Below are positions 6,870 to 13,561 of a stretch of DNA of 13,561 nucleotides, one piece after another. The notes beneath the pieces were generated by a model. It saw only the letters and a list, made by a program, of their open reading frames with translations, searched no databases and had not been told where the DNA came from. Positions within the stretch are counted from its first letter, which is position 1. Each line of letters begins with the position of its first letter. The position numbers were made by a program, and so were the translations under genes. The stretch covers positions 1 to 13,561 of the forward strand of contig JAFTKV010000131.1 in assembly GCA_017453085.1 (NCBI GenBank), given 5' to 3'. The stretch is from Clostridia bacterium (GTDB lineage: Bacteria > Bacillota > Clostridia > Oscillospirales > CAG-272).

Positions 6870-8681
6870 ATGACAAATCAGAAAAATATTCGAAATTTTT
6901 CCATTATCGCCCATATTGACCACGGAAAATCTACGCTTGCCGACCGACTACTGGAAAAAACACAGACGGTATCCAAGCGAGAGATGGAAGAACAGCTGCT
7001 GGACAATATGGATCTGGAGCGTGAGCGTGGTATTACGATCAAAGCCCGCGCTGTAAAACTGGATTATACTGCTCCCGATGGGGAGTTGTACACTCTTAAC
7101 CTTATCGACACTCCCGGTCACGTGGACTTTGGCTACGAGGTTTCTCGGTCGCTGAACGCCTGTGAGGGCGCACTGCTGGTGATCGATGCCAGTCAGGGTA
7201 TCGAAGCACAGACCCTTGCCAATGCATATCTGGCGGTAGATTCCAATCTGGAGATCGTGCCGGTCATCAACAAAATCGACCTGCCTTCCGATGATATCGA
7301 GCGTTGTCGCCGTGAGGTGGAGGACGTCATCGGTATTCCCGCCGAGGGCTGTCCCGCTGTTTCTGCTAAAGCCGGAATCAATATCGAAGACGTGCTGGAA
7401 GCGGTTGTACTGGATATTCCGGCTCCCAAGGGCGATCCTGATGCACCCTTGAAGGCACTGATCTTCGACTCCTACTACGATCCCTATCTGGGCGTCGTAG
7501 TGTACATTCGTGTGATGGATGGCACCCTCCGTGCAGGACAGCGCATCCGCATGATGCACGCAGGCTCCGAGTATGACGTAGTTGAGGTAGGTACCCTGAC
7601 CGCATTCGGTCTGCACAAAGAGGATTCGCTCTCTGCAGGCGAGGTTGGCTATATCACCGCCAGCATTAAAACGGTAGCCGATACGCAGGTGGGCGATACC
7701 GTTACTCTGGTGGAACGGCCTACGGACGAGCCTCTCCCGGGCTTTAAGAAAGCACTTCCCATGGTCTTCTCGGGTGTGTATCCCGCAGACGGCTCCCGCT
7801 ATGGAGATCTTCGCGATGCGCTGGAAAAGCTCCAGCTCAACGACGCATCTCTCTCCTTTGAGCCCGAAACCTCTGCCGCTCTCGGTTTCGGCTTCCGATG
7901 CGGCTTCCTTGGACTGCTCCATATGGAGATCATCCAGGAGCGTATCGAGCGAGAGTTCAATCTGGACATCATCACTACCGCTCCCAGCGTGGTTTACAAG
8001 ATCACTCGCAGAGACGGGGAAGTGGTTTTCATTGACAACCCCACCGGTTATCCCTCTCCCGATGAGATTGAGGAAGCGGCTGAGCCGATGATCCATGCCA
8101 ATATCATCACTCCCGTAGAATTCGTGGGTGGTATTATGGATCTGTGCCAGGACCGTCGCGGCGTGTTCCAGGATATGAAGTATCTGGATACCACCCGTAC
8201 CGAGCTGCACTACGAAATGCCGCTGAACGAGATCATCTACGACTTCTTCGATGCGCTGAAATCCCGCAGTAAGGGCTACGCATCGCTGGACTATGAATTC
8301 TCCGAGTACAAGAAGAGCAAGCTGGTAAAACTGGATATCCTGCTCAACGGCGATATCGTGGACGCTCTCTCCTTCATCGTTCACGAAGAGAAAGCCTACG
8401 GACGAGCTCGCAAGATCTGCGAAAAGCTGAAGGAAAACATCCCGCGTCAGCTGTTCGAGATTCCTGTACAGGCTGCCATCGGAGGCAAGGTCATTGCCCG
8501 TGAAACGGTAAAGGCAATGCGTAAGGACGTGCTTGCCAAGTGCTACGGCGGTGACATTACCCGTAAGAAGAAGCTGCTGGAAAAGCAGAAGGAAGGCAAG
8601 AAGAAGATGCGTCAGCTGGGCAGTGTCCAGGTGACTCCCGAAGCCTTTATGGCTGTACTCAAAATGGACGACGACAACTGA
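6870..8681 (+). CDS. lepA: Elongation factor 4 (LepA), ribosomal translocase-like GTPase
   Basis: A 603-residue translation GTPase, full length for the family. EF4 binds the ribosome and affects elongation under ionic stress and 30S biogenesis. Motifs: G1 AHIDHGKST (14-22), switch [10 protein letters not shown] (51-59), G3 DTPGHVDF (80-87), G4 NKID (134-137), and the LepA-specific C-terminal region rich in Lys ([19 protein letters not shown]), ending in [11 protein letters not shown]. The start has GAGAGGA 8 bases upstream. It lies 26 bases after prkC with no terminator between, and its stop overlaps the hemW start in TGATG. The codons look more biased than in neighbouring genes, with many C-ending codons and CTG, as expected for a well expressed gene. 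The lepA-hemW pair is common in bacteria. Confidence 0.97.
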   Translation: MTNQKNIRNFSIIAHIDHGKSTLADRLLEKTQTVSKREMEEQLLDNMDLERERGITIKARAVKLDYTAPDGELYTLNLIDTPGHVDFGYEVSRSLNACEGALLVIDASQGIEAQTLANAYLAVDSNLEIVPVINKIDLPSDDIERCRREVEDVIGIPAEGCPAVSAKAGINIEDVLEAVVLDIPAPKGDPDAPLKALIFDSYYDPYLGVVVYIRVMDGTLRAGQRIRMMHAGSEYDVVEVGTLTAFGLHKEDSLSAGEVGYITASIKTVADTQVGDTVTLVERPTDEPLPGFKKALPMVFSGVYPADGSRYGDLRDALEKLQLNDASLSFEPETSAALGFGFRCGFLGLLHMEIIQERIEREFNLDIITTAPSVVYKITRRDGEVVFIDNPTGYPSPDEIEEAAEPMIHANIITPVEFVGGIMDLCQDRRGVFQDMKYLDTTRTELHYEMPLNEIIYDFFDALKSRSKGYASLDYEFSEYKKSKLVKLDILLNGDIVDALSFIVHEEKAYGRARKICEKLKENIPRQLFEIPVQAAIGGKVIARETVKAMRKDVLAKCYGGDITRKKKLLEKQKEGKKKMRQLGSVQVTPEAFMAVLKMDDDN

Positions 8682-9787
8682 TGAAACGGATAGGATTATA
8701 CATTCATATCCCATTCTGTCTGCAAAAGTGTGCCTACTGTGATTTCTACTCCATTCCGGGTAGAGACGAGGCACTGCAAAAACGGTATATCAACGCTCTG
8801 ACGCTCCATATGAAGACCCTGTCCACCACTATGGAGGACAGGGTTTTTGATACCGTCTATATTGGCGGCGGTACGCCGGGATTGCTGACGGCAGAGATGC
8901 TCACCACGCTGATAAATGGGATCAATGACAATTTCAAACTGACAGAGGATGCTGAAATCACCCTCGAAACCAATCCCGCAGTAGCCGATGAAGCGAAGTT
9001 CCGCGTAATGCGTTCACTTGGGATCAATCGCCTTTCTATGGGAATGCAATCGTCGGAGGAATCAGTGCTGAGAACACTCGGACGGCTTCATACCTTCGAT
9101 CAGTTCGCTGAAACCTTCCGCGAGGCACGTCGGGCAGGGTTTGAAAATCTCAGCGCAGACGTGATGTACGCCCTCCCTGGACAGACGGTTGATGGATTGT
9201 TAGAAACGATTCGCTCGCTGATCGCCCTCTCTCCCGAGCATATCTCTATGTATGGATTAAAGGTAGAAGAGAATACCCCCTTCGGTCGATTAGGCGGAAA
9301 ACTCTCTCTCCCCGACGAGGACATCCAGTGCGAGATGTACGAGCGTGCCTGTGATCTGCTGGAGACGGAGGGCTATCACCGCTACGAGATCAGCAATTTC
9401 GTCAAAGATGGCTACGAATCCCGCCACAATCTCCGCTATTGGCAGAGAGAGGAGTATCTGGGTCTTGGTCCCGCCGCTCATTCCTTTGTGGACGGTGTGC
9501 GATATAGCTATCCACGTGATATTATGGCGTACATCACCGCATTGGAGCAGGGAAGCTTGACTGCTACCGACAGTCTTATCCGCATTACGCCTGCTGAAGC
9601 AGAAGCGGAGAAGATTATGCTGGGGCTGCGCCTTGCGGAGGGAATCATCGCTACTGCTGAGCTACTAAAGAAGTGCGAAAACTATCTCCGCTACGGTTTT
9701 ATGAAACGAAAGGGCGAGCGAATAGCCTTTACGACGAAGGGATTTTTGGTGAGTAATACGATTTTGGCTGAACTATTGGATGATTAA
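8681..9787 (+). CDS. hemW: Radical SAM heme chaperone HemW (formerly annotated as oxygen-independent coproporphyrinogen III oxidase)
   Basis: A 368-residue radical SAM protein. The [4Fe-4S] motif is CX3CX2C at C13, C17 and C20 followed by DF (HIPFCLQKCAYCDFYS). It lacks the extra cysteine (CX3CX2CXC) of true HemN, so HemW is the better name. HemW proteins bind heme and deliver it to target proteins. Other motifs: GGGTP (62-66), ETNP (about 98-101), RLSMGMQS (about 116-123), and the C-terminal HNLRYWQREEYLGLGPAAHS region typical of HemN/HemW C-termini. The ATG shares one base with the lepA stop and there is no convincing Shine-Dalgarno element, so translation probably depends on coupling to lepA. 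No heme-synthesis gene is seen nearby. In many Firmicutes hrcA-grpE-dnaK follow; here an unrelated short gene follows after 15 bases. Confidence 0.93.
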   Translation: MKRIGLYIHIPFCLQKCAYCDFYSIPGRDEALQKRYINALTLHMKTLSTTMEDRVFDTVYIGGGTPGLLTAEMLTTLINGINDNFKLTEDAEITLETNPAVADEAKFRVMRSLGINRLSMGMQSSEESVLRTLGRLHTFDQFAETFREARRAGFENLSADVMYALPGQTVDGLLETIRSLIALSPEHISMYGLKVEENTPFGRLGGKLSLPDEDIQCEMYERACDLLETEGYHRYEISNFVKDGYESRHNLRYWQREEYLGLGPAAHSFVDGVRYSYPRDIMAYITALEQGSLTATDSLIRITPAEAEAEKIMLGLRLAEGIIATAELLKKCENYLRYGFMKRKGERIAFTTKGFLVSNTILAELLDD

Positions 9788-9802
9788 ATAACCGAGGAAT
9801 AT

Positions 9803-10387
9803 ATGGATAAATTACAATCAATGCAATATCGAAAAGAATTATTGTCAAAGATCAAAATCACGCCGGAAGAGCGAGAATGGCTTCTTACGAATCCTGTATA
9901 CAGTAGTAAGTTCGGTTGCGAATATCTGAAAGCAGATATATTACAACTGAACCCCAATACAAAATACTTGCTTCGGATTAAATGCCATCAATTTGATCTA
10001 AACTATCCAATTATGCCTGCTCTTGCCATTCCGATTCCCAAACATGGTAACTTAAAAGTAGATGAGCAATATCATAAAGATGCATTGATCAACCCCAATT
10101 TTCCTGTCAAAAAGCTGAGTTTGCCAATGAATGAAGCACATCCATCGCAAGTCTTTTTTCAATCATCCAGTGGATTATTGGAAGTTACGTATTGGTGTTG
10201 TATGCGCAAATTCAATAGATGGTTGAAAAGCACAATGTTGGATTCGGTAGCGATGAAAAAAACAGTCTTAGCAGAAAACCATTTCATGTATGATTGCGCA
10301 TATATTGAAGGATTAGATAAAGATGCAACGATTGATAATTTGTTGTTTGACAAATTTGTATTCAGCATCGAAGCAATAGAAGTGTGA
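9803..10387 (+). CDS. Hypothetical protein, AT-rich gene at the operon end
   Basis: A 194-residue protein that was not recognised. It has no signal peptide and no membrane helix, so it is probably cytosolic. It is a mixed alpha/beta-looking sequence beginning with a charged helix-like stretch (1-28, with ITPEEREWLL), a middle region rich in Pro/Ile (about 68-80, PIMPALAIPIPKHG), a WCCMRKFNRW stretch with adjacent cysteines (about 131-140), and an acidic C-terminus. The start has GAGGAAT 2 bases upstream, a close but usable Shine-Dalgarno element. It follows hemW by 15 bases and ends just before a strong terminator, so it is likely the last gene of the operon. Its DNA is visibly richer in A and T, with many ATA/TTA/AAA codons, than lepA and hemW, which suggests later arrival. 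It could be a toxin-immunity type accessory protein, but nothing in the sequence proves this. Confidence 0.7.
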   Translation: MDKLQSMQYRKELLSKIKITPEEREWLLTNPVYSSKFGCEYLKADILQLNPNTKYLLRIKCHQFDLNYPIMPALAIPIPKHGNLKVDEQYHKDALINPNFPVKKLSLPMNEAHPSQVFFQSSSGLLEVTYWCCMRKFNRWLKSTMLDSVAMKKTVLAENHFMYDCAYIEGLDKDATIDNLLFDKFVFSIEAIEV

Positions 10388-10392
10388 ATAAA

Positions 10393-10424
10393 AATAGGAC
10401 AGATTCCTTAGAGTCTGTCCTATT
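10393..10424. terminator. Strong bidirectional terminator closing the central operon and sdaA
   Basis: An 11-base perfect stem AATAGGACAGA (10393-10403) with TCTGTCCTATT (10414-10424). Three further inner pairs (TTC with GAG, one G-T wobble) leave a CTTA tetraloop. On the minus strand the stem is followed by TTTTTATT and on the plus strand by CTTATT, so it can serve both convergent transcripts, the hypothetical gene and sdaA. Confidence 0.85.
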
Positions 10425-10433
10425 CTTATTCAC

Positions 10434-11639
10434 TCATTCTCCGCTCCGATAATGCTTTGCCAGTCCGCCCTTTGAAGTCTCGCGGTAATGACCGTGAATG
10501 TCTTTGCCGGTTTCGTACATGGTTCTGACCACCATGTCAAAGCTGATTTTACGAGAACTGGTGAGGAAGTTTGCAAGAGAAAGGGCATTGATGGCACGCA
10601 TAGCCGCAACGGCGTTACGCTCGATGCAGGGAATCTGTACCAATCCGCAAATAGGGTCGCAAGTGAGTCCCAGATGGTGCTCCATCGCAACCTCGGCCGC
10701 ATATTCGATCTGATCCAGTCCCATCTCAAACAACTCTGCCAGTGCCGCCGCAGCCATAGAACAAGCAGAACCGATCTCTGCCTGACAGCCGCATTCTGCG
10801 CCGCTGATGGAAGCGTTGGTCTTGATCAGATTACCGATCACGCCGCCGGTAGCAAGAGCGTGAACGATTTCGGTATTGGTAAATCCGCGAGTGTCCTGCA
10901 TATACTTCAGAACCGCAGGAAGTACGCCACAAGAGCCGCAAGTAGGCGCGGTTACGATGGTACCGGCAGCGGCGTTTTCCTCGCTGACAGCAAATGCATA
11001 GGCGCAGACGAGACGGTTTTCTTTCGTTTGCGCAGATTCATCAATGTGACGCTGATTGAAGAGATAGTTGGCCTTTCGCTGGGTATCCAGACCGCCTTTC
11101 AGCGTACCCGTTGTAGACAAACCGGCGCGAATAGTGGTCTTCATCTGCTTCCAGATTTCGTATAAATAATCCCAGATCTCTTCGCCTTCGCACTCTTCTA
11201 CATATTCCCAAATGCGCATATTATGCTCACGGCAATAACGGGAAATGTCTTCGAATGTGTTCAAATGATAAACCTCGGGATAAGCGCTTTCCGATTCACC
11301 TTCAAAACGGATTGTGCCACCGCCAACGCTGTATACTCGCTCTTTTCCAAGGAGAGTTTCACCACGATAGGCAAATAGATCCATCGTATTGGGATGAACG
11401 TCGCAGGGGGTATCATTATCGAAAATCACATCTACGGGGAGGGGATCAAACGCATCTATAATTACGTCATCGGTCAGGTGTCCTTTTCCGGTAAGAGAGA
11501 GGGAACCGTACAGAATAACCTTGAAATGATCGGCTTCGGAATACATTTCCTTCACGCGGCGGGAAGCGCGATCGGGACCGATGGAGTGAGAGCTGGAGGG
11601 GCCTCTTCCGATCTTATATAGTTCTTTCAGTGACTGCAT
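10434..11639 (-). CDS. sdaA: L-serine dehydratase (L-serine ammonia-lyase), single-chain iron-sulfur type
   Basis: A 401-residue cytosolic enzyme converting L-serine to pyruvate and ammonia with an oxygen-sensitive [4Fe-4S] cluster instead of PLP. The N-terminal beta-type domain carries GRGPSSSHSIGPDRA (11-25); the alpha-type catalytic domain starts near 145. Probable cluster ligands are C285 (GCQAEIG), C327 (LTCDP) and C338 (VQIPCIERN), with the 42/11 residue spacing of the Legionella enzyme. The two domains are fused in one chain and no ACT-like regulatory domain is evident between them, so it resembles the type 2 enzyme. The C-terminus (HYRSGE) lacks the terminal cysteine of the Legionella enzyme. 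Start chosen at 11639, 11 bases after AAAGGAG; the longer reading to 11675 starts within the promoter -10 box. It has a strong own promoter and ends at a shared terminator. Confidence 0.95.
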   Translation of the reverse strand: MQSLKELYKIGRGPSSSHSIGPDRASRRVKEMYSEADHFKVILYGSLSLTGKGHLTDDVIIDAFDPLPVDVIFDNDTPCDVHPNTMDLFAYRGETLLGKERVYSVGGGTIRFEGESESAYPEVYHLNTFEDISRYCREHNMRIWEYVEECEGEEIWDYLYEIWKQMKTTIRAGLSTTGTLKGGLDTQRKANYLFNQRHIDESAQTKENRLVCAYAFAVSEENAAAGTIVTAPTCGSCGVLPAVLKYMQDTRGFTNTEIVHALATGGVIGNLIKTNASISGAECGCQAEIGSACSMAAAALAELFEMGLDQIEYAAEVAMEHHLGLTCDPICGLVQIPCIERNAVAAMRAINALSLANFLTSSRKISFDMVVRTMYETGKDIHGHYRETSKGGLAKHYRSGE

Positions 11640-11673
11640 GGGACAGATCACTCCTTTCGGATGGTTCTGCCCC

Positions 11674-11702
11674 ATTTTAACATAATAACTTTAGAATGTC
11701 AA
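11674..11702 (-). promoter_or_regulatory. Promoter for sdaA
   Basis: On the minus strand a perfect TTGACA -35 (11697-11702) is followed by 17 bases and then TAAAAT (11674-11679). An extended TG precedes the -10 by one base. Transcription would begin near 11667, leaving a short leader with AAAGGAG. A near-palindrome at 11704-11720 lies directly upstream of the -35 box. Confidence 0.85.
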
Positions 11703-11727
11703 TAGATGCGTCTGACATCTCCGAATC

Positions 11728-12222
11728 TTATTTTTCCATCAATATGCCTTCGACCCGTTCTGCTACTATCTTTTCGGTAGAAGGGTCTAGAATACCGTAA
11801 AAAACGTAATTGCCGAAGCGTTCTACTTTGCTTTTTTCGAGCTTGCGGAGTTCATCCGGATTATAGCTTTGCAGCCACTCTCGTTTTCCTTCCAGCGACC
11901 GTTTCAGATATTCCTCCAACAAATCCTCTAACTCATCTGCTTCCTCTTCGGTTTGGCAATGAAAGATCCCGTACTCGTCAATAGAAACCGAGCTGGTTTG
12001 TGCCCGAACGATACAGTCGTTGCAGTATTCCTTAGGAAGATCCAAATAAAAACGGATGTCATCCGGATCGTACGAGATCAAGGAGTCGGTGTGGTACAAG
12101 AGACCGTCTACTTCCTTTTGCATATCTGCTATTTCTACGTCAGTGCGGTAGTTGGGTGTTTGTTTAGTACAGGCAACAAGACAGATTAGACAAACTGTGA
12201 AAATGAGAATACGTTTTAGCAT
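11728..12222 (-). CDS. DUF4358-like lipoprotein, function unknown
   Basis: A 164-residue exported lipoprotein. The N-terminus is basic (MLKR), followed by a hydrophobic stretch and a lipobox LVAC with C18 as the lipidated cysteine; the mature protein would be anchored to the outer face of the membrane. The mature part has a CNDC motif (C67, C70), a further cysteine C89 in GIFHC, a Glu-rich helix (91-112) and the stretch LQSYNPDELRKLEKSKVERFGNYVFYGI (shown here only to place 117-144), which resembles DUF4358 lipoproteins of Clostridia. That assignment is from memory of the family pattern. The start has AAAGGAG 6 bases upstream, lying inside the end of the SGNH hydrolase gene, whose stop is one base before this ATG. 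The two are therefore translationally coupled. No terminator with a clear T-run follows the stop. Confidence 0.85.
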   Translation of the reverse strand: MLKRILIFTVCLICLVACTKQTPNYRTDVEIADMQKEVDGLLYHTDSLISYDPDDIRFYLDLPKEYCNDCIVRAQTSSVSIDEYGIFHCQTEEEADELEDLLEEYLKRSLEGKREWLQSYNPDELRKLEKSKVERFGNYVFYGILDPSTEKIVAERVEGILMEK

Positions 12223-12223
12223 A

Positions 12224-12928
12224 TTATGCTCCTTTGGGGATGGGATGTTCTATGATATAAGCAAGCACTTGGTTAAAGCCTTGGGTGTTGAGATGCATTC
12301 CGTCACCGTTATGATAGGTCGGATTCAACCAGCCGTCTGCGCTCTTCAATACAGAAGCGGTGTTCAGGTAGGGGAGTCCCTTTGCGTCAGCAATGGTACT
12401 GATCCATCCATTCATCCGATCAATTTTATCCATATTGAAGTTCTTCAGCTTTACGCTACGCTCTTTTGCAATGGGAAAAACCGATTGCAATACGATTTGC
12501 GTATCGGGCGTTGCCGATGCGATCACATCGATCAATCGTAGATAGCTTTCCCGAAAGGAATCCTCTGTCCAGGAGGGCAGGCCGTTGACCCCAACCGTGA
12601 CGATCAATATCTCTGGGGAGGCTTTTCGGAATGCCTCCGAAGGTGAAAGCACCTGCTTCTGATATCGAATCTTGGTGGTGGGCAAATTACCAAGATAGAA
12701 GGTTCCATCTGGGGGCGTCAGAATTTGGTTGCGCGTCAGCTTGACTATTGGCTGACCCAAACGACCGTCGTTTTCCACAATATAGCGAATCATCCCGTAG
12801 GTAGTGGAATCGCCGAAAAAGGCCAATTGCTTGATATATTCCTCGTTCCCCTTGGCATATGCAGGGCTCGGTAACAGCAATGTGCATACCGTGAGAGCTA
12901 CGATTATATAGCACAGATATTTTTTCAT
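12224..12928 (-). CDS. Secreted SGNH/GDSL-type hydrolase
   Basis: A 234-residue protein with a signal peptide (1-25, cleavage after AYA) and an SGNH hydrolase fold. Block I is FFGDSTTYG (nucleophile S41), block III is VGVNG (N115) and block V is DGMHLN (D209, H212), so the catalytic triad appears complete. Family members remove or transfer acyl groups, commonly acetyl groups on carbohydrates, outside the cell; the substrate here is unknown. The start at 12928 has AGGAGG 6 bases upstream; a longer reading to 12958 would bury that site. Its stop lies one base before the lipoprotein start, so both are probably made together. In other Clostridia such pairs are often linked to MBOAT acyltransferases, none of which is in this window, so a surface-polymer acylation role is only inferred. 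Confidence 0.88.
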   Translation of the reverse strand: MKKYLCYIIVALTVCTLLLPSPAYAKGNEEYIKQLAFFGDSTTYGMIRYIVENDGRLGQPIVKLTRNQILTPPDGTFYLGNLPTTKIRYQKQVLSPSEAFRKASPEILIVTVGVNGLPSWTEDSFRESYLRLIDVIASATPDTQIVLQSVFPIAKERSVKLKNFNMDKIDRMNGWISTIADAKGLPYLNTASVLKSADGWLNPTYHNGDGMHLNTQGFNQVLAYIIEHPIPKGA

Positions 12929-12951
12929 AAGAATCCTCCTGTTGAAACCGG

Positions 12952-12980
12952 TTGACAAATCCGTGTGAAACTGTTATAAT
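12952..12980 (+). promoter_or_regulatory. Consensus promoter for the ABC-F gene
   Basis: A perfect TTGACA (12952-12957), a 17-base spacer and a perfect TATAAT (12975-12980), with an extended TG at 12972-12973. This is as close to the vegetative consensus as possible. Transcription would begin near 12987, leaving a leader of about 20 bases. One arm of a 9-base inverted repeat lies in the spacer. Confidence 0.9.
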
Positions 12981-13008
12981 AGAAAAAGCGTATGCAAGGA
13001 GTTTCACA
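12964..13008. repeat. 9-base inverted repeat across the ABC-F promoter and start
   Basis: TGTGAAACT (12964-12972) and its exact reverse complement AGTTTCACA (13000-13008) are separated by 27 bases. The left arm lies in the promoter spacer directly before the extended -10, and the right arm runs from the Shine-Dalgarno end to the first base of the start codon. Because the left arm is upstream of the expected transcription start, an RNA hairpin on the plus transcript is unlikely; a DNA operator is possible, as is chance. Confidence 0.45.
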
Positions 13009-13561
13009 TGATTATTATCGGATGTAATAAAATATCACTTTCTTATGGGATGACAGACATCCTGTCCGACGTTAGCTTTTCTTTGAATGAAGGGGAAAAG
13101 CTGGGCGTAGTGGGCGTTAACGGCGCCGGAAAATCCACCTTGTTCCGCATTTTGATGGGACAGGTCGATCCAACTGACGGCGACGTTTTTATCGCTCGTG
13201 ATAAAAGCATTGGTTATCTGGAGCAAAACAGCGACTACGACAGCGATGCAACTGTTTTGGCGGAAATGCTCAGGGCTTTTCCTGCCTTGACTGCCATGGA
13301 ATCACAGCTGGAATCTCTGCGGCAGGCAGCGGAGAGCGACGAGGCTGCTGCCATTCGCTTCTCCAATCTGCACGAACGGTTCGTTGCAGAGGGTGGACTG
13401 ACCTATCGTAGCCGTTGCCAGGGAGTGCTCACCAGCCTTGGCTTTGGCGAACAGTTCTGGAACGTACCCATCAATACCCTCAGCGGAGGGCAAAAGACTC
13501 GCGTGGCATTGGCGCGCATCATCCTCTCCGATCCGGATATCATTTTGCTGGACGAGCCCAC
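13008..13561 (+). CDS. ABC-F family ATPase, N-terminal part (cut by window edge)
   Basis: The first 184 codons of an ABC protein. The first nucleotide-binding domain is seen: Walker A GVNGAGKST (36-44), signature LSGGQKTRVALAR (158-170) and Walker B IILLDEP (178-184), where the window ends. It starts directly with the ATPase domain, has no membrane segment, and has a Q-loop region GYLEQN (69-74) followed by a charged helical insertion (about 84-135), as in ABC-F proteins of the YdiF/Uup type. ABC-F proteins bind the ribosome and rescue stalled translation; some protect against ribosome-targeting antibiotics. The subfamily cannot be fixed without the linker and C-terminus. AAGGAG lies 6 bases before the start. 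Confidence 0.9.
   Translation, partial: MIIIGCNKISLSYGMTDILSDVSFSLNEGEKLGVVGVNGAGKSTLFRILMGQVDPTDGDVFIARDKSIGYLEQNSDYDSDATVLAEMLRAFPALTAMESQLESLRQAAESDEAAAIRFSNLHERFVAEGGLTYRSRCQGVLTSLGFGEQFWNVPINTLSGGQKTRVALARIILSDPDIILLDEP

Noticed and set aside
6948..8774. A 608-codon open frame on the minus strand, antisense to lepA
   Set aside because: It lies almost fully opposite the strongly codon-biased lepA and has no ribosome binding site or recognisable domain. Long antisense frames arise opposite genes with biased third positions, so it is a shadow.
10488..11165. A 225-codon open frame on the plus strand opposite sdaA
   Set aside because: It is antisense to the conserved cluster-binding core of serine dehydratase and shows no domain; it is a shadow of the real gene.
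12976..12981. A -10 box for the SGNH hydrolase gene on the minus strand (TATTAT) sharing the ABC-F -10
   Set aside because: No -35 box of acceptable quality and spacing was found on the minus strand, so the promoter of the hydrolase gene remains unplaced.

Overview
The window reads as chromosomal DNA of a low-to-mid GC Gram-positive anaerobe, most likely a clostridial Firmicute (Oscillospiraceae/Lachnospiraceae-type). The reasons are strong AGGAGG-type ribosome binding sites before almost every gene, consensus TTGACA/TATAAT promoters, the rlmN-prpC-prkC block typical of Firmicutes, an oxygen-sensitive Fe-S L-serine dehydratase, a DUF4358-like lipoprotein and a stand-alone VanZ-like protein. 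A genus cannot be named from sequence reading alone. No rRNA, tRNA, CRISPR array, insertion sequence or integrase was seen. No gene-free stretch reaches 300 bases; the longest is 2831-3044.

Layout. 1-967 (-): enolase, cut by the left edge. 1101-1604 (+): VanZ-like membrane protein, divergent from eno. 1610-2509 (-): LacX-like aldose epimerase, convergent with the VanZ gene across a shared terminator. 2600-2830 (-): a 76-residue single-pass membrane protein with a Cys/Asp-rich tail, separated from the epimerase gene by a terminator with attenuator-like alternative pairing. 3045-10387 (+): a probable six-gene operon, rlmN, prpC, prkC, lepA, hemW and an unrecognised AT-rich gene, running from one strong promoter to one strong terminator. 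10434-11639 (-): single-chain L-serine dehydratase with its own strong promoter. 11728-12928 (-): a translationally coupled pair of exported proteins, an SGNH hydrolase and a DUF4358-like lipoprotein. 13008-end (+): start of an ABC-F ATPase behind a consensus promoter.

How the genes fit together. The central operon joins ribosome maturation and function (RlmN, EF4) with the PASTA kinase/PP2C phosphatase pair that senses cell-wall state. In Bacillus-type genomes rsgA follows prkC; here lepA-hemW takes that place. The flanking genes are central carbon and amino-acid metabolism (eno, epimerase, sdaA) and envelope proteins (VanZ-like, SGNH hydrolase, lipoprotein).

Most of the window is recognisable housekeeping sequence. 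The least explained parts are the Cys/Asp-rich small membrane protein, the attenuator-like element beside it, the AT-rich 194-residue protein at the operon end, and the coupled SGNH/lipoprotein pair. None of these is proven to be a new system.
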